Origin: Henricia sp. BOLD:AAB3569
Lineage: Eukaryota > Echinodermata > Asteroidea > Spinulosida > Echinasteridae
NCBI GenBank assembly: GCA_037783545.1
Contig: JBBELK010001584.1
Span: 1 to 64,000, forward strand
Length of the DNA: 64,000 bases
Reading direction: 5' to 3'
Part shown: positions 40,703 through 52,199 of the stretch, piece after piece
How positions within the stretch are numbered: the stretch's first letter is position 1
Layout: each line of letters begins with the position of its first letter
Made by a program: the position numbers and the translations under genes
Notes under the pieces: generated by a model
What the model saw: the letters and a program-made list of their open reading frames with translations, nothing else
What the model was told of the DNA's origin: nothing
The model's database searches: none

Positions 40703-43700
40703 TCAACGGCCGTACAAATGTACACCAGCGCGGCGCAGGGTATCCCAATAGCCACGGTTAGGGGAATAACCACGTAGCCGAGCTCCGTTTTCCCTAAACT
40801 CTGAAATTTCTCCGTCATTTCCCGGCGAAAATCTGTCAATTTTGCATGACAAGTGCGGAATATATACAGTTTGGAGCATGCAAAATTTGAAGTTGGTTGG
40901 AAAATTCCTTGATTTCCAAATTTGCCGGCATTTGGGACACACTTTGACCTAATTCCCGTCACAATCTGGGGTGAGTCAACGGTCGTACAAATGTACACCA
41001 GCGCGGCGCAGGGTATACCAACAGCCACGGTTAGGGGAATAACCACGTAGCCGAGGTCCGTTTTCCCTAAACTCTGAAATTTCTCCGTCATTTCCCAGCG
41101 AAAATCTGTCAATTTTGCATGACAAGTGCGGAATATATACAGTTTGGAGCATGCAAAATTTGAAGTTGGTTGGAAAATTCCTTGATTTCCAAATTTGCCG
41201 GCATTTGGGACACACTTTGACCTAATTCCCGTCACAATCTGGGGTGAGTCAACGGCCGTACAAATGTACACCAGCGCGGCGCAGGGTGTCCCAACAGCCA
41301 CGGTTAGGGGAATAACCACGTAGCCCAGCTCCGTTTTCCCTAAACTCTGAAATTTCTCCGTCATTTCCCAGCGAAAATCTGTAAATTTTGCATGACAAGT
41401 GCGGAATATATACAGTTTGGAGCGTGCAAAATTTGAAGTTGGTTGGAAAATTCCTTGATTTCCAAATTTGCCGGCATTTGGGACACACTTTGACCTAATT
41501 CCCGTCACAATCTGTGGTGAGTCAACGGCCGTACAAATGTATACCAGCGCGGCGCAGGCTGTCCCAACAGCCACGGTTAGGGGAATAACCACGTAGCCGA
41601 GCTCCGTTTTCCCTAAACTCTGAAATTTCTCCGTCATTTCCAAGCGAAAATCTGTCAATTTTGCATGACAAGTGCGGAATATATACAGTTTGGAGCATGC
41701 AAAATTTGAAGTTGGTTGGAAAATTCCTGATTTCCAAATTTGCCGGCATTTGGGACACACTTTGACCTAATTCCCGTCACAATCTGGGGTGAGTCAACGG
41801 CCGTACAAATGTACACCAGCGCGGCGCAGGGTGTCCCAACAGCCACGGTTAGGGGAATAACCACGTAGCCGAGCTCCGTTTTCCCTAAACTCTGAAATTT
41901 CTCCGTCATTTCCCAGCGAAAATCTGTCAATTTTGCATGACAAGTGCGGAATATATACAGTTTGGAGCATGCAAAATTTGAAGTTGGTTGGACAATTCCT
42001 TGATTTCCAAATTTGCCGGCATTTGGGACACACTTTGACCTAATTCCCGTCACAATCTGGGGTGAGTCAACGGCCGTACAAATGTACACCAGTGCGGCGC
42101 AGGGTGTCCCAACAGCCACGGTTAGGGGAATAACCACGTAGCCGAGCTCCGTTTTCCCTAAACTCTGAAATTTCTCCGTCATTTCCCAGCGAAAATCTGT
42201 CAATTTTGCATGACAAGTGCGGAATATATACAGTTTGGAGCATGCAAAATTTGAAGTTGGTTGGAAAATTCCTTGATTTCCAAATTTGCCGGCATTTGGG
42301 ACACACTTTGACCTAATTCTCGTCACAATCTGGGGTGAGTCAACGGCCGTACAAATGTACACCAGCGCGGCGCAGGTGTCCCAACAGCCACGGTTAGCGG
42401 AATAACCACGTAGCCGAGCTCCGTTTTCCCTAAACTCTGAAATTTCTCCGTCATTTCCCAGCGAAAATCTGTCAATTTTGCATGACAAGTGCGGAATATA
42501 TACAGTTTGGAGCATGCAAAATGTGAAGTTGGTTGGAAAATTCCTTGATTTCCAAATTTGCCGGCATTTGGGACACACTTTGACCTAATTCCCGTCACAA
42601 TCTGGGGTGAGTCAACGGCCGTACAAATGTACACCAGCGCGGCGCAGGGTGTCCCAACAGCCACGGTTAGGGGAATAACCACGTAGCCGAGCTCCGTTTT
42701 CCATAAACTCTGAAATGTTTCCGTCATTTCCCAGCGAAAATCTGTCAATTTTGCATGACAAGTGCGGAATATATACAGTTTGGAGCATGCAAAATTTGAA
42801 GTTGGTTGGAAAATTCCTTGATTTTCAAATTTGCCGTCATTTGGGACACACTTTGACCTAATTCCCGTCACAATCTGTGGTGAGTCAACGGCCGTACAAA
42901 TGTACACCAGCGCGGCGCAGGGTATCCCAACAGCCACGGTTAGGGAAATAACCACGTAGCCGAGCTCCGTTTTCCCTAAACTCTGAAATTTCTCCGTCAT
43001 TTCCCGGCGAAAATTTGTCAATTTTGCATGACAAGTGCGGAATATATACAGTTTGGAGCATGCAAAATTTGAAGTTGGTTGGAAAATTTCTTGATTTCCA
43101 AATTTGCCGGCATTTGGGACACACTTTGACCTAATTCCCGTCACAATCTGGGGTGAGTCAACGGTCGTACAAATGTACACAAGCGCGGCGCAGGGTGTAC
43201 CAACAGCCACGGTTAGGGGAATAACCACGTAGCCGAGCTCCGTTTTCCCTAAACTCAAATTTCTCCGTCATTTCCCAGCGAAAATCTGTCAATTTTGCAT
43301 GACAAGTGCGGAATATATACAGTTTGGAGCATGCAAAATTTGAAGTTGGTTGGAAAATTCCTTGATTTCCAAATTTGCCGGCATTTGGGACACACTTTGA
43401 CCTAATTCCCGTCACAATCTGGGTTGAGTCAACGGCCGTACAGATGTACACCAGCGCGGCGCAGGGTGTCCCAACAGCCACGGTTAGGGGAATAACCACG
43501 TAGCCGAGCTCCGTTTTCCCTAAACTCTGAAATTTCTCCGTCATTTCCTAGCGAAAATCTGTCAATTTTGCATGACAAGTGCGGAATATATACAGTTTGG
43601 AGCATGCAAAATTTGAAGTTGGTTGGACAATTCCTTGATTTCCAAATTTGCCGGCATTTGGGACACACTTTGACCTAATTCCCGTCACAATCTGGGGTGA

Positions 43701-43955
43701 GTCAACGGTCGTACAAATGTACACAAGCGCGGCGCAGGGTGTACCAACAGCCACGGTTAGGGGAATAACCACGTAGCCGAGCTCCGTTTTCCCTAAACTC
43801 AAATTTCTCCGTCATTTCCCAGCGAAAATCTGTCAATTTTGCATGACAAGTGCGGAATATATACAGTTTGGAGCATGCAAAATTTGAAGTTGGTTGGAAA
43901 ATTCCTTGATTTCCAAATTTGCCGGCATTTGGGACACACTTTGACCTAATTCTCG

Positions 43956-46802
43956 TCACAATCTGGGGTGAGTCAACGGCCGTACAAATGTACACCAGCG
44001 CGGCGCAGGTGTCCCAACAGCCACGGTTAGCGGAATAACCACGTAGTCGAGCTCCGTTTTCCCTAAACTCTGAAATTTCTCCGTCATTTCCCAGCGAAAA
44101 TCTGTCAATTTTGCATGACAAGTGCGGAATATATACAGTTTGGAGCATGCAAAATGTGAAGTTGGTTGGAAAATTCCTTGATTTCCAAATTTGCCGGCAT
44201 TTGGGACACACTTTGACCTAATTCCCGTCACAATCTGGGGTGAGTCAACGGCCGTACAAATGTACACCAGCGCGGCGCAGGGTGTCCCAACAGCCACGGT
44301 TAGGGGAATAACCACGTATCCGAGCTCCGTTTTCCATAAACTCTGAAATGTTTCCGTCATTTCCCAGCGAAAATCTGTCAATTTTGCATGACAAGTGCGG
44401 AATATATACAGTTTGGAGCATGCAAAATTTGAAGTTGGTTGGAAAATTCCTTGATTTCCAAATTTGCCGGCATTTGGGACACACTTTGACCTAATTCCCG
44501 TCACAATCTGGGGTGAGTCAACGGCCGTACAAATGTACACCAGCGCGGCGCAGGGTGTCCCAATAGCCACGGTTAGGGGAATAACCACGTAGCCGAGCTC
44601 CGTTTTCCCTAAACTCTGAACTTTCTCTGTCATTTCCCAGCGAAAATCTGTCAATTCTGCATGACAAGTGCGGAAGATATACAGTTTGGAGCTTGCAAAA
44701 TTTGAAGTTGGTTGGAAAATTCCTTGATTTCCAAATTTGCCGGCATTTGGGACACACTTTGACCTAATTCCCGTCACAATCTGGGGTGAGTCAACGGCCG
44801 TACAAATGTACACCAGCGCGGCGCAGGGTGTCCCAACAGCCACGGTTAGGGGAATAACCATGTAGTCGAGCTCCGTTTTCCCTAAACTCTGAAATTTCTC
44901 CGTAATTTCCCAGCGAAAATCTGTCAATTTTGCATGACAAGTGCGGAATATATACAGTTTGGAGCATGCACAATTTGAAGTTGGTTGGAAAATTCCTTGA
45001 TTTCCAAATTTGCCGGCATTTGGGACACACTTTGACCTAATTCCCGTCACAATCTGGGGTGAGTCAACGGCCGTACAAATGTACACCAGCGCGGCGCAGG
45101 GTGTCCCAACAGCCACGGTTAGGGGAATAACCACGTAGCCGAGCTCCGTTTTCCCTAAACTCTGAACTTTCTCTGTCATTTCCCAGCGAAAATCTGTCAA
45201 TTCTGCATGACAAGTGCGGAAGATATACAGTTTGGAGCATGCAAAATGTGAAGTTGGTTGGAAAATTCCTTGATTTCCAAATTTGCCGGCATTTGGGACA
45301 CACTTTGACCTAATTCCCGTCACAATCTGGGGTGAGTCAACGGCCGTACAAATGTACACCAGCGCGGCGCAGGGTGTCCCAACAGCCACGGTTAGGGGAA
45401 TAACCACGTAGCCGAGCTCCGTTTTCCATAAACTCTGAAATGTTTCCGTCATTTCCCAGCGAAAATCTGTCAATTTTGCATGACAAGTGCGGAATATATA
45501 CAGTTTGGAGCATGCAAAATTTGAAGTTGGTTGGAAAATTCCTTGATTTCCAAATTTGCCGGCATTTGGGACACACTTTGACCTAATTCCCGTCACAATC
45601 TGGGGTGAGTCAACGGCCGTACAAATGTACACCAGCGCGGCGCAGGGTGTCCCAACAGCCACGGTTAGGGGAATAACCACGTAGCCGAGCTCCGTTTTCC
45701 CTAAACTCTGAACTTTCTCTGTCATTTCCCAGCGAAAATCTGTCAATTCTGCATGACAAGTGCGGAAGATATACAGTTTGGAGCTTGCAAAATTTGAAGT
45801 TGGTTGGAAAATTCCTTGATTTCCAAATTTGCCGGCATTTGGGACACACTTTGACCTAATTCCCGTCACAATCTGGGGTGAGTCAACGGCCGTACAACTG
45901 TACACCAGCGCGGCGCAGGGTGTCCCAACAGCCACGGTTAGGGGAATAACCACGTAGCCCAGCTCCGTTTTCCCTAAACTCTGAAATTTCTCCGTCATTT
46001 CCCAGCGAAAATCTGTCAATTTTGCATGACAAGTGCGGAAGATATACAGTTTGGAGCTTGCAAAATTTGAAGTTGGTTGGAAAATTCCTTGATTTCCAAA
46101 TTTGCCGGCATTTTGGACACACTTTGACCTAATTCCCGTCACAATCTGGGGTGAGTCAACGGCCGTACAAATGTACACCAGCGCGGCGCAGGGTGTCCCA
46201 ACAGCCACGGTTAGGGGAATAACCATGTAGTCGAGCTCCGTTTTCCCTAAACTCTGAAATTTCTCCGTCATTTCCCAGCGAAAATCTGTCAATTTTGCAT
46301 GACAAGTGCGGAATATATACAGTTTGGAGCATGCACAATTTGAAGTTGGTTGGAAAATTCCTTGATTTCCAAATTTGCCGGCATTTGGGACACACTTTGA
46401 CCTAATTCCCGTCACAATCTGGGGTGAGTCAACGGCCGTACAAATGTACACCAGCGCGGCGCAGGGTGTCCCAACAGCCACGGTTAGGGGAATAACCACG
46501 TAGCCGAGCTCCGTTTTCCCTAAACTCTGAACTTTCTCTGTCATTTCCCAGCGAAAATCTGTCAATTCTGCATGACAAGTGCGGAAGATATACAGTTTGG
46601 AGCTTGCAAAATTTGAAGTTGGTTGGAAAATTCCTTGATTTCCAAATTTGCCGGCATTTGGGACACACTTTGACCTAATTCCCGTCACAATCTGGGGTGA
46701 GTCAACGGCCGTACAAATATACACCAGCGCGGCGCAGGGTGTCCCAACAGCCACGGTTAGGGGAATAACCACGTAGCCGAGCTCCGTTTTCCCTAAACTC
46801 AA
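43956..46802. repeat. Satellite stretch of only 273-bp monomers with 3-, 4- and 5-unit periodicity
   Basis: Here successive monomers keep the 273-bp length, so one minus-strand frame is open for 948 codons. The CTGAACTTTCTCTGTC type recurs at 1092- and 819-bp spacings (about 44518, 45610 and 46429). The ATGTTTCC type recurs at 1092 bp (44245 and 45337). The CATGTAGTCGAG/GCACAATTTG type recurs at 1365 bp (44791 and 46156). This shows mixed higher-order lengths inside 3 kb. I do not call the open frame a gene. Confidence 0.7.
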
Positions 46803-48989
46803 ATTTCTCCGTCATTTCCCAGCGAAAATCTGTCAATTTTGCATGACAAGTGCGGAATATATACAGTTTGGAGCATGCAAAATTTGAAGTTGGTTGGAAA
46901 ATTCCTTGATTTCCAAATTTGCCGGCATTTGGGACACACTTTGACCTAATTCCCGTCACAATCTGGGGTGAGTCAACGGCCGTACAGATGTACACCAGTG
47001 CGGCGCAGGGTGTCCCAACAGCCACGGTTAGGGGAATAACAACGTAGCCGAGCTCCGTTTTCCCTAAACTCTGAAATTTCTCCGTCATTTCCCAGCGAAA
47101 ATCTGTCAATTTTGCATGACAAGTGCGGAATATATACAGTTTGGAGCATGCAAAATTTGAAGTTGGTTGGAAAATTCCTTGATTTCCAAATTTGCCGGCA
47201 TTTGGGACACACTTTGACCTAATTCTCGTCACAATCTGGGGTGAGTCAACGGCCGTACAAATGTACACCAGCGCGGCGCAGGTGTCCCAACAGCCACGGT
47301 TAGCGGAATAACCACGTAGTCGAGCTCCGTTTTCCCTAAACTCTGAAATTTCTCCGTCATTTCCCAGCGAAAATCTGTCAATTTTGCATGACAAGTGCGG
47401 AATATATACAGTTTGGAGCATGCAAAATGTGAAGTTGGTTGGAAAATTCCTTGATTTCCAAATTTGCCGGCATTTGGGACACACTTTGACCTAATTCCCG
47501 TCACAATCTGGGGTGAGTCAACGGCCGTACAAATGTACACCAGCGCGGCGCAGGGTGTCCCAACAGCCACGGTTAGGGGAATAACCACGTAGCCGAGCTC
47601 CGTTTTCCATAAACTCTGAAATGTTTCCGTCATTTCCCAGCGAAAATCTGTCAATTTTGCATGACAAGTGCGGATTATATACAGTTTGGAGCATGCAAAA
47701 TTTTAAGTTGGTTGGAAAATTCCTTGATTTTCAAATTTGCCGGCATTTGGGACACACTTTGACCTAATTCCCGTCACAATCTGTGGTGAGTCAACGGCCG
47801 TACAAATGTACACCAGCGCGGCGCAGGGTATCCCAATAGCCACGGTTAGGGGAATAACCACGTAGCCGAGCTCCGTTTTCCCTAAACTCTGAAATTTCTC
47901 CGTCATTTCCCGGCGAAAATCTGTCAATTTTGCATGACAAGTGCGGAATATATACAGTTTGGAGCATGCAAAATTTGAAGTTGGTTGGAAAATTCCTTGA
48001 TTTCCAAATTTGCCGGCATTTGGGACACACTTTGACCTAATTCCCGTCACAATCTGGGGTGAGTCAACGGTCGTACAAATGTACACCAGCGCGGCGCAGG
48101 TGTCCCAACAGCCACGGTTAGCGGAATAACCACGTAGCCGAGCTCCGTTTTCCCTAAACTCTGAAATTTCTCCGTCATTTCCCAGCGAAAATCTGTCAAT
48201 TTTGCATGACAAGTGCGGAATATATACAGTTTGGAGCATGCAAAATGTGAAGTTGGTTGGAAAATTCCTTGATTTCCAAATTTGCCGGCATTTGGGACAC
48301 ACTTTGACCTAATTCCCGTCACAATCTGGGGTGAGTCAACGGTCGTACAAATGTACACCAGCGCGGCGCAGGGTGTACCAACAGCCACGGTTAGGGGAAT
48401 AACCACGTAGCCGAGGTCCGTTTTCCCTAAACTCTGAAATTTCTCCGTCATTTCCCAGCGAAAATCTGTCAATTTTGCATGACAAGTGCGGAATATATAC
48501 AGTTTGGAGCATGCAAAATTTGAAGTTGGTTGGAAAATTCCTTGATTTCCAAATTTGCCGGCATTTGGGACACACTTTGACCTAATTCCCGTCACAATCT
48601 GGGGTGAATCAACGGCCGTACAAATGTACACCAGCGCGGCGCAGGGTGTCCCAACAGCCACGGTTAGGGGAATAACCACGTAGCCCAGCTCCGTTTTCCC
48701 TAAACTCTGAAATTTCTCCGTCATTTCCAAGCGAAAATCTGTCAATTTTGCATGACAAGTGCGGAATATATACAGTTTGGAGCATGCAAAATTTGAAGTT
48801 GGTTGGAAAATTCCTGATTTCCAAATTTGCCGGCATTTGGGACACACTTTGACCTAATTCCCGTCACAATCTGGGGTGAGTCAACGGCCGTACAAATGTA
48901 CACCAGCGCGGCGCAGGGTGTCCCAACAGCCACGGTTAGGGGAATAACCACGTAGCCGAGCTCCGTTTTCCCTAAACTCTGAAATTTCT

Positions 48990-49020
48990 CCGTCATTTCC
49001 CAGCAACAGCATTGGATATA
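48990..49020. other. Right boundary of the satellite array
   Basis: The last monomer matches consensus up to GTCATTTCCCAGC at about 49004, then passes directly into unrelated AT-rich sequence (AACAGCATTGG). There is no gradual loss of similarity and no obvious transposon end at the join. An abrupt edge inside a monomer suggests a breakpoint or recombination junction, or an assembly join. Confidence 0.85.
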
Positions 49021-49678
49021 TTTTGGTATTATTGGAAATTTGATTATTTCATTTTTTACTATTAATTTCAATAAAATACGTCTTTTTAAGAGGCCAACTA
49101 CATTTTTTGACAGCATTTTTTTAAGGTTGCAGGTAAATTGAGGGAAACTTAAGGTTCTGACAGCATATTATCGTAATTACACGTGAAACACACCAGATGA
49201 CAAACAAATTTAGAAGCGTTCAAAACATAATTAGTCAACTGAGCATCTTTATTTCTTCTTTTAAATTCTAAATTACACAAATAAAATAACAAGTAGTAAT
49301 AAATTAGAAATGTTGTCTGCCAAAATTAAACAATCTGTTATACTATGGAAACCAAACTGAATAAGTAACACATATGTACCCAAAAGTGGCACAGGCAATA
49401 AACCATACCGTTTTTGAACTAATAAATACTAACTATTGTGTTTAAGGCCGTTTGTGTTCTATATTTGACAATTCCAACATAATTTTTAACAACTTCTTTG
49501 AAATAAGTGGATTTAGCAGGAAAAATAAATAACAGTGACATGACAAAGCCTTTACAACAACAAAACTTTCAAAATAAAGACCAATACATGTAGTGAGCAT
49601 TGTTTACAACACCGAAAGCAGTTTGTAATAAGCACAACGCAGATGGGGAAGTTGTTGTGATACGCTCTCTACATGAAC
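49005..49678. other. AT-rich unique sequence, no gene recognised
   Basis: About 670 bp lie between the satellite and the 54-bp minisatellite. Runs of A and T are common (for example AATAAAATAAC). No open frame with a recognisable product and no inverted repeat of note was seen. Confidence 0.6.
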
Positions 49679-49752
49679 CATAGAGGGCAGACTATTATGG
49701 TACACCGACCACCTTACTGTTCATGGACCACATAGGGGAAACACTATTAGGG
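49679..49752. repeat. Degenerate 54-bp minisatellite unit and flank, left side
   Basis: The stretch CATAGAGGGCAG ... GGTACACCGACC ... CCTTACTGTTCATGG resembles one decayed unit of the adjoining 54-bp array, displaced by 52 bp. Similar words occur to the right of the array at 51582-51713. Confidence 0.55.
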
Positions 49753-50877
49753 TACGCCACCTGGCGTACCTTACTGTACATGAACTATATAGACAATTTC
49801 TTAGGATACGCCACCCGGCGTACCTTACTGTACATGAACTATATGGACAATTTCTTAGGGTACGCCACCCGGCGTACCTTACTGTACATGAACTATATGG
49901 GCAATTTCTTAGGGTACGCCGCCCGGCGTACCTTACTGTACATGAACTATATGGACAATTTCTTAGGGTACGCCACCCGGCGTACCTTACTGTACATGAA
50001 CTATATGGACAATTTCTTAGGGTACGCCACCCGGCGTACCTTACTGTACATGAACTATATGGGCAATTTCTTAGGGTACGCCACCCGGCGTACCTTACTG
50101 TACATGAACTATATAGACAATTTCTTAGGGTACGCCACCCGGCGTACCTTACTGTACATGAACTATATGGGCAATTTCTTAGGGTACGCCGCCCGGCGTA
50201 CCTTACTGTACATGAACTATATGGACAATTTCTTAGGGTACGCCACCCGGCGTACCTTACTGTACATGAACTATATGGACAATTTCTTAGGGTACGCCAC
50301 CCGGCGTACCTTACTTTACATGAACTATATGGACAATTTCTTAGGGTACGCCACCCGGCGTACCTTACTGTACATGAACTATATGTGCAATTTCTTAGGG
50401 TACGCCACCCGGCGTACCTTACTGTACATGAACTATATGGGCAATTTCTTAGGGTACACCACCCGGCGTACCTTACTATACATGAACTATATGGACAATT
50501 TCTTAGGGTACGCCACCCGGCGTACCTTACTGTACATGAACTATATGGACAATTTCTTAGGGTACGCCACCCGGCGTACCTTACTGTACATGAACTATAT
50601 GTGCAATTTCTTAGGGTACGCCACCCGGCGTACCTTACTGTACATGAACTATATGGGCAATTTCTTAGGGTACACCACCCGGCGTACCTTACTATACATG
50701 AACTATATGGACAATTTCTTAGGGTACGCCACCCGGCGTACCTTATTGTACATGAACTATATGTGCAATTTCCTAGGGTACGCCACCCGGCGTACCTTAC
50801 TGTACATGAACTACATGTATATTGGCAATTTCTTAGGGTACGCCACCCGGCGTACCTTACTGTACATGAACTATATA
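49753..50877. repeat. 54-bp minisatellite, 21 units, with a hairpin in each unit
   Basis: The word TACGCCACCCGGCGTACC recurs every 54 bp from 49753. The final unit, at 50839, is displaced by a 6-bp insertion. Each consensus unit contains GGTACGCC-ACCC-GGCGTACC, an 8-bp perfect stem with a 4-base loop, followed by TTACTGTACATGAACTATAT and ACAATTTCTTAG. Variants mostly hit one spacer base (GGAC/GGGC/GTGC) or the loop (GCCC). Two units carry TACACC, which breaks one stem pair. As 54 is 18 codons, both strands show long open frames of 18-residue repeats. I regard these as consequences of the period. Confidence 0.93.
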
Positions 50878-51023
50878 CAGTGAAACCTGCTACTAAGGCC
50901 ACCTTACTTTGGTCCCAAACAAAATTTGTATAATGCTTAAGAAACCTTTATAAAGAGGCCACCTGTTTATAGTGGCCAGTTTTTTACGGTCCCGAGAGTG
51001 GCCACTATATTCAAGTTTCACTG
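50878..51023. mobile_element. 146-bp TA-flanked MITE, pogo/Tigger-like ends
   Basis: The ends form an imperfect inverted repeat. The left end begins CAGTGAAACCTGC and the right end, read in reverse, begins CAGTGAAACTTGA; similarity continues through GGCCAC and GG(T/G)(C/A)CC. TA lies on both sides (50876-50877 and 51024-51025), as expected for a Tc1/mariner/pogo-type target duplication. It has no coding capacity. It sits exactly at the right end of the 54-bp array, so it was probably inserted into a TATA of the last unit. Confidence 0.7.
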
Positions 51024-51171
51024 TAGTGTAATCCGAGCAACATTTAGTGAGCCCGCCCTCTTGTGGTTATTGCATTGTTACTGCGGTGTATGTCTATTGT
51101 GACATCACGTAAATGAATTGGAGATACACTGCAGTTTTTGTTAATTGGATTAGTCTATTAGGCATGTTCCC

Positions 51172-51572
51172 ATTGGCCTTTCATTTCCGCTGCATCGCGG
51201 GAAGTTACCGCGACCTTCGGTAACATTCCTTCGTGTAATCTTCCTATGCGTTCCCATTTGCAATTGTTTTCAGTGCCCATGCGGAAAGCTACCGCGACCT
51301 TGCAGTAAACATTTGCCGTGCAGGCACATAGTTTACTGCAGGATCGTGTTCATTTTACAGGGCGAAACTGTTCCCATTGGACTTTTCGATGGCCCTGTAA
51401 AACTCCCGCGGCCGAGCGGAAAGTTTCCGCGGACTCTTTTACCCTGTAAGTTTTACATCGTGGTCGCGGTAGCTTTACAGGGACGCTAATTCTCCGTGCG
51501 TCTCCATTGGACTAAATTTTGTTACTCTCCCGCACAACCACGGTAGTTTTACCAAAATTAGTCCAATGGGAA
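51172..51572. mobile_element. Foldback-like patch with iterated GTTCCCATTGG boxes
   Basis: The box GTTCCCATTGG(A/C)CT opens the patch near 51172 and closes it in reverse orientation near 51562-51572. Related boxes occur at about 51250 and 51371. The left part is a direct repeat of roughly 80 bp, each with TACCGCGACCTT. The right part has GTAAAACTCCCGCGG and CGCACAACCACGG. No target duplication was established. It is best read as a non-autonomous inverted-repeat element of unknown class. Confidence 0.5.
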
Positions 51573-51581
51573 CCCACTTAT

Positions 51582-51713
51582 GCCTTACTATACATGAACT
51601 ATAACATGAGCAATTTGTTAGGGTACGTGTATGCCGCCCAGTGTACCTTACTGTAAGTGAACCATAGTCATTAGAGGGCAGTGTGCTACAGTACACCACA
51701 AGCGGACCTTATA
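51582..51713. repeat. Degenerate 54-bp minisatellite units, right side
   Basis: CCTTACTATACATGAACTAT, GAGCAATTTGTTAGGGTACG and CCTTACTGTAAGTGAACC match the 54-bp unit at reduced identity. AGAGGGCAGTGTGCTACAG then resembles the left flank near 49683. The main array and this remnant are separated by the MITE and the foldback-like patch, which suggests later insertions into one older repeat locus. Confidence 0.55.
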
Positions 51714-51883
51714 CACCTATCAATTGTGTGCCCCACCTAAGAGGTGGACAATGTCACTTTTTGAGTAGAGTTTTCCACCCCAGGGGGCAAATTTTGAGTG
51801 ACAAAATCCCCACCCACGGGGCAAATGTGAGGTCATAAAATAATGTTGGCTCCGCCCCCGCACAAACCAATAAGTCCCACTTT

Positions 51884-52045
51884 TCGAGGGCTATGTAAAA
51901 CTGCCGCGACTGAGCGGAGAGTTTTATAACGTGGTCGGGTAACTTTACAGCGACGCTAATTTTCCTTGCATCCCCATTGTACTAAATTGTGTTACTCTCC
52001 CGCACAACCACGGAAGTTTTACCAAAAATAGTCAAATGGGAACAC
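51884..52045. repeat. Second, diverged copy of the right half of the 51.2-51.6 kb patch
   Basis: From CTATGTAAAACTGCCGCG to AAATGGGAAC this segment aligns with 51387-51572. It shares ACTCTCCCGCACAACCACGG and GACGCTAATT, with small deletions and substitutions. It supports the view that the patch is a dispersed repeat family. Confidence 0.6.
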
Positions 52046-52199
52046 CAATTAAGACACACAAATCTAACCGCAGTCAAGGATAACCTCCGACAGCATGTTG
52101 AGTTTACTGGGAATGTTGCCGACCAACTACATGTCCAGTATGAAGTGGCCAAACTCGTGTTACGCCTACTCAGGACTGCAATGTGGTAGTGCAACTTTT

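Larger units (their letters stand above)
1..49004. repeat. Satellite DNA array, 273-bp monomer (about 180 copies)
   Basis: A head-to-tail tandem repeat fills the first 49 kb without any foreign insertion. Landmark words such as GAGTCAACGG and AATATATACAG recur every 273, 272 or 271 bp; for example one full unit is 4194-4466. The 272-bp types come from loss of one T near AATTCCTGATTTCC or one G in GCAGGTGTCCC. The 271-bp type lacks two bases, giving CTAAACTCAAATTTC. Neighbouring units differ at only a few sites, and these differences define recurring monomer types. Both array size and homogeneity fit heterochromatic or pericentromeric satellite, but chromosomal position is inference. No coding or RNA gene is recognised. 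The left end lies outside the window. Confidence 0.97.

Noticed and set aside
384-48847. Hundreds of minus-strand frames in the satellite (79-codon frames ending LYGR and longer 91-residue repeats)
   Set aside because: They repeat with the monomer, shift between frames whenever a 272- or 271-bp unit occurs, and resemble no protein family. They reflect a stop-poor monomer of 3n length.
1-49004. CRISPR array
   Set aside because: The repeats are directly adjacent 273-bp units with no unique spacers, and the rest of the window is animal-like.
1-49004. Tandem 5S rRNA, snRNA or tRNA gene cluster
   Set aside because: The monomer lacks recognisable 5S, U-snRNA or tRNA sequence and no A/B box pair was seen.
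1-50877. TTAGGG telomere words (once per satellite monomer and once per 54-bp unit)
   Set aside because: Each is a single isolated hexamer inside a longer unrelated unit, never a tandem run, so there is no support for telomeric DNA.
49721-50933. Overlapping long frames on both strands of the 54-bp array (386 and 393 codons)
   Set aside because: The period is 18 codons, so any stop-free unit gives a long frame on either strand. No domain and no plausible gene structure.
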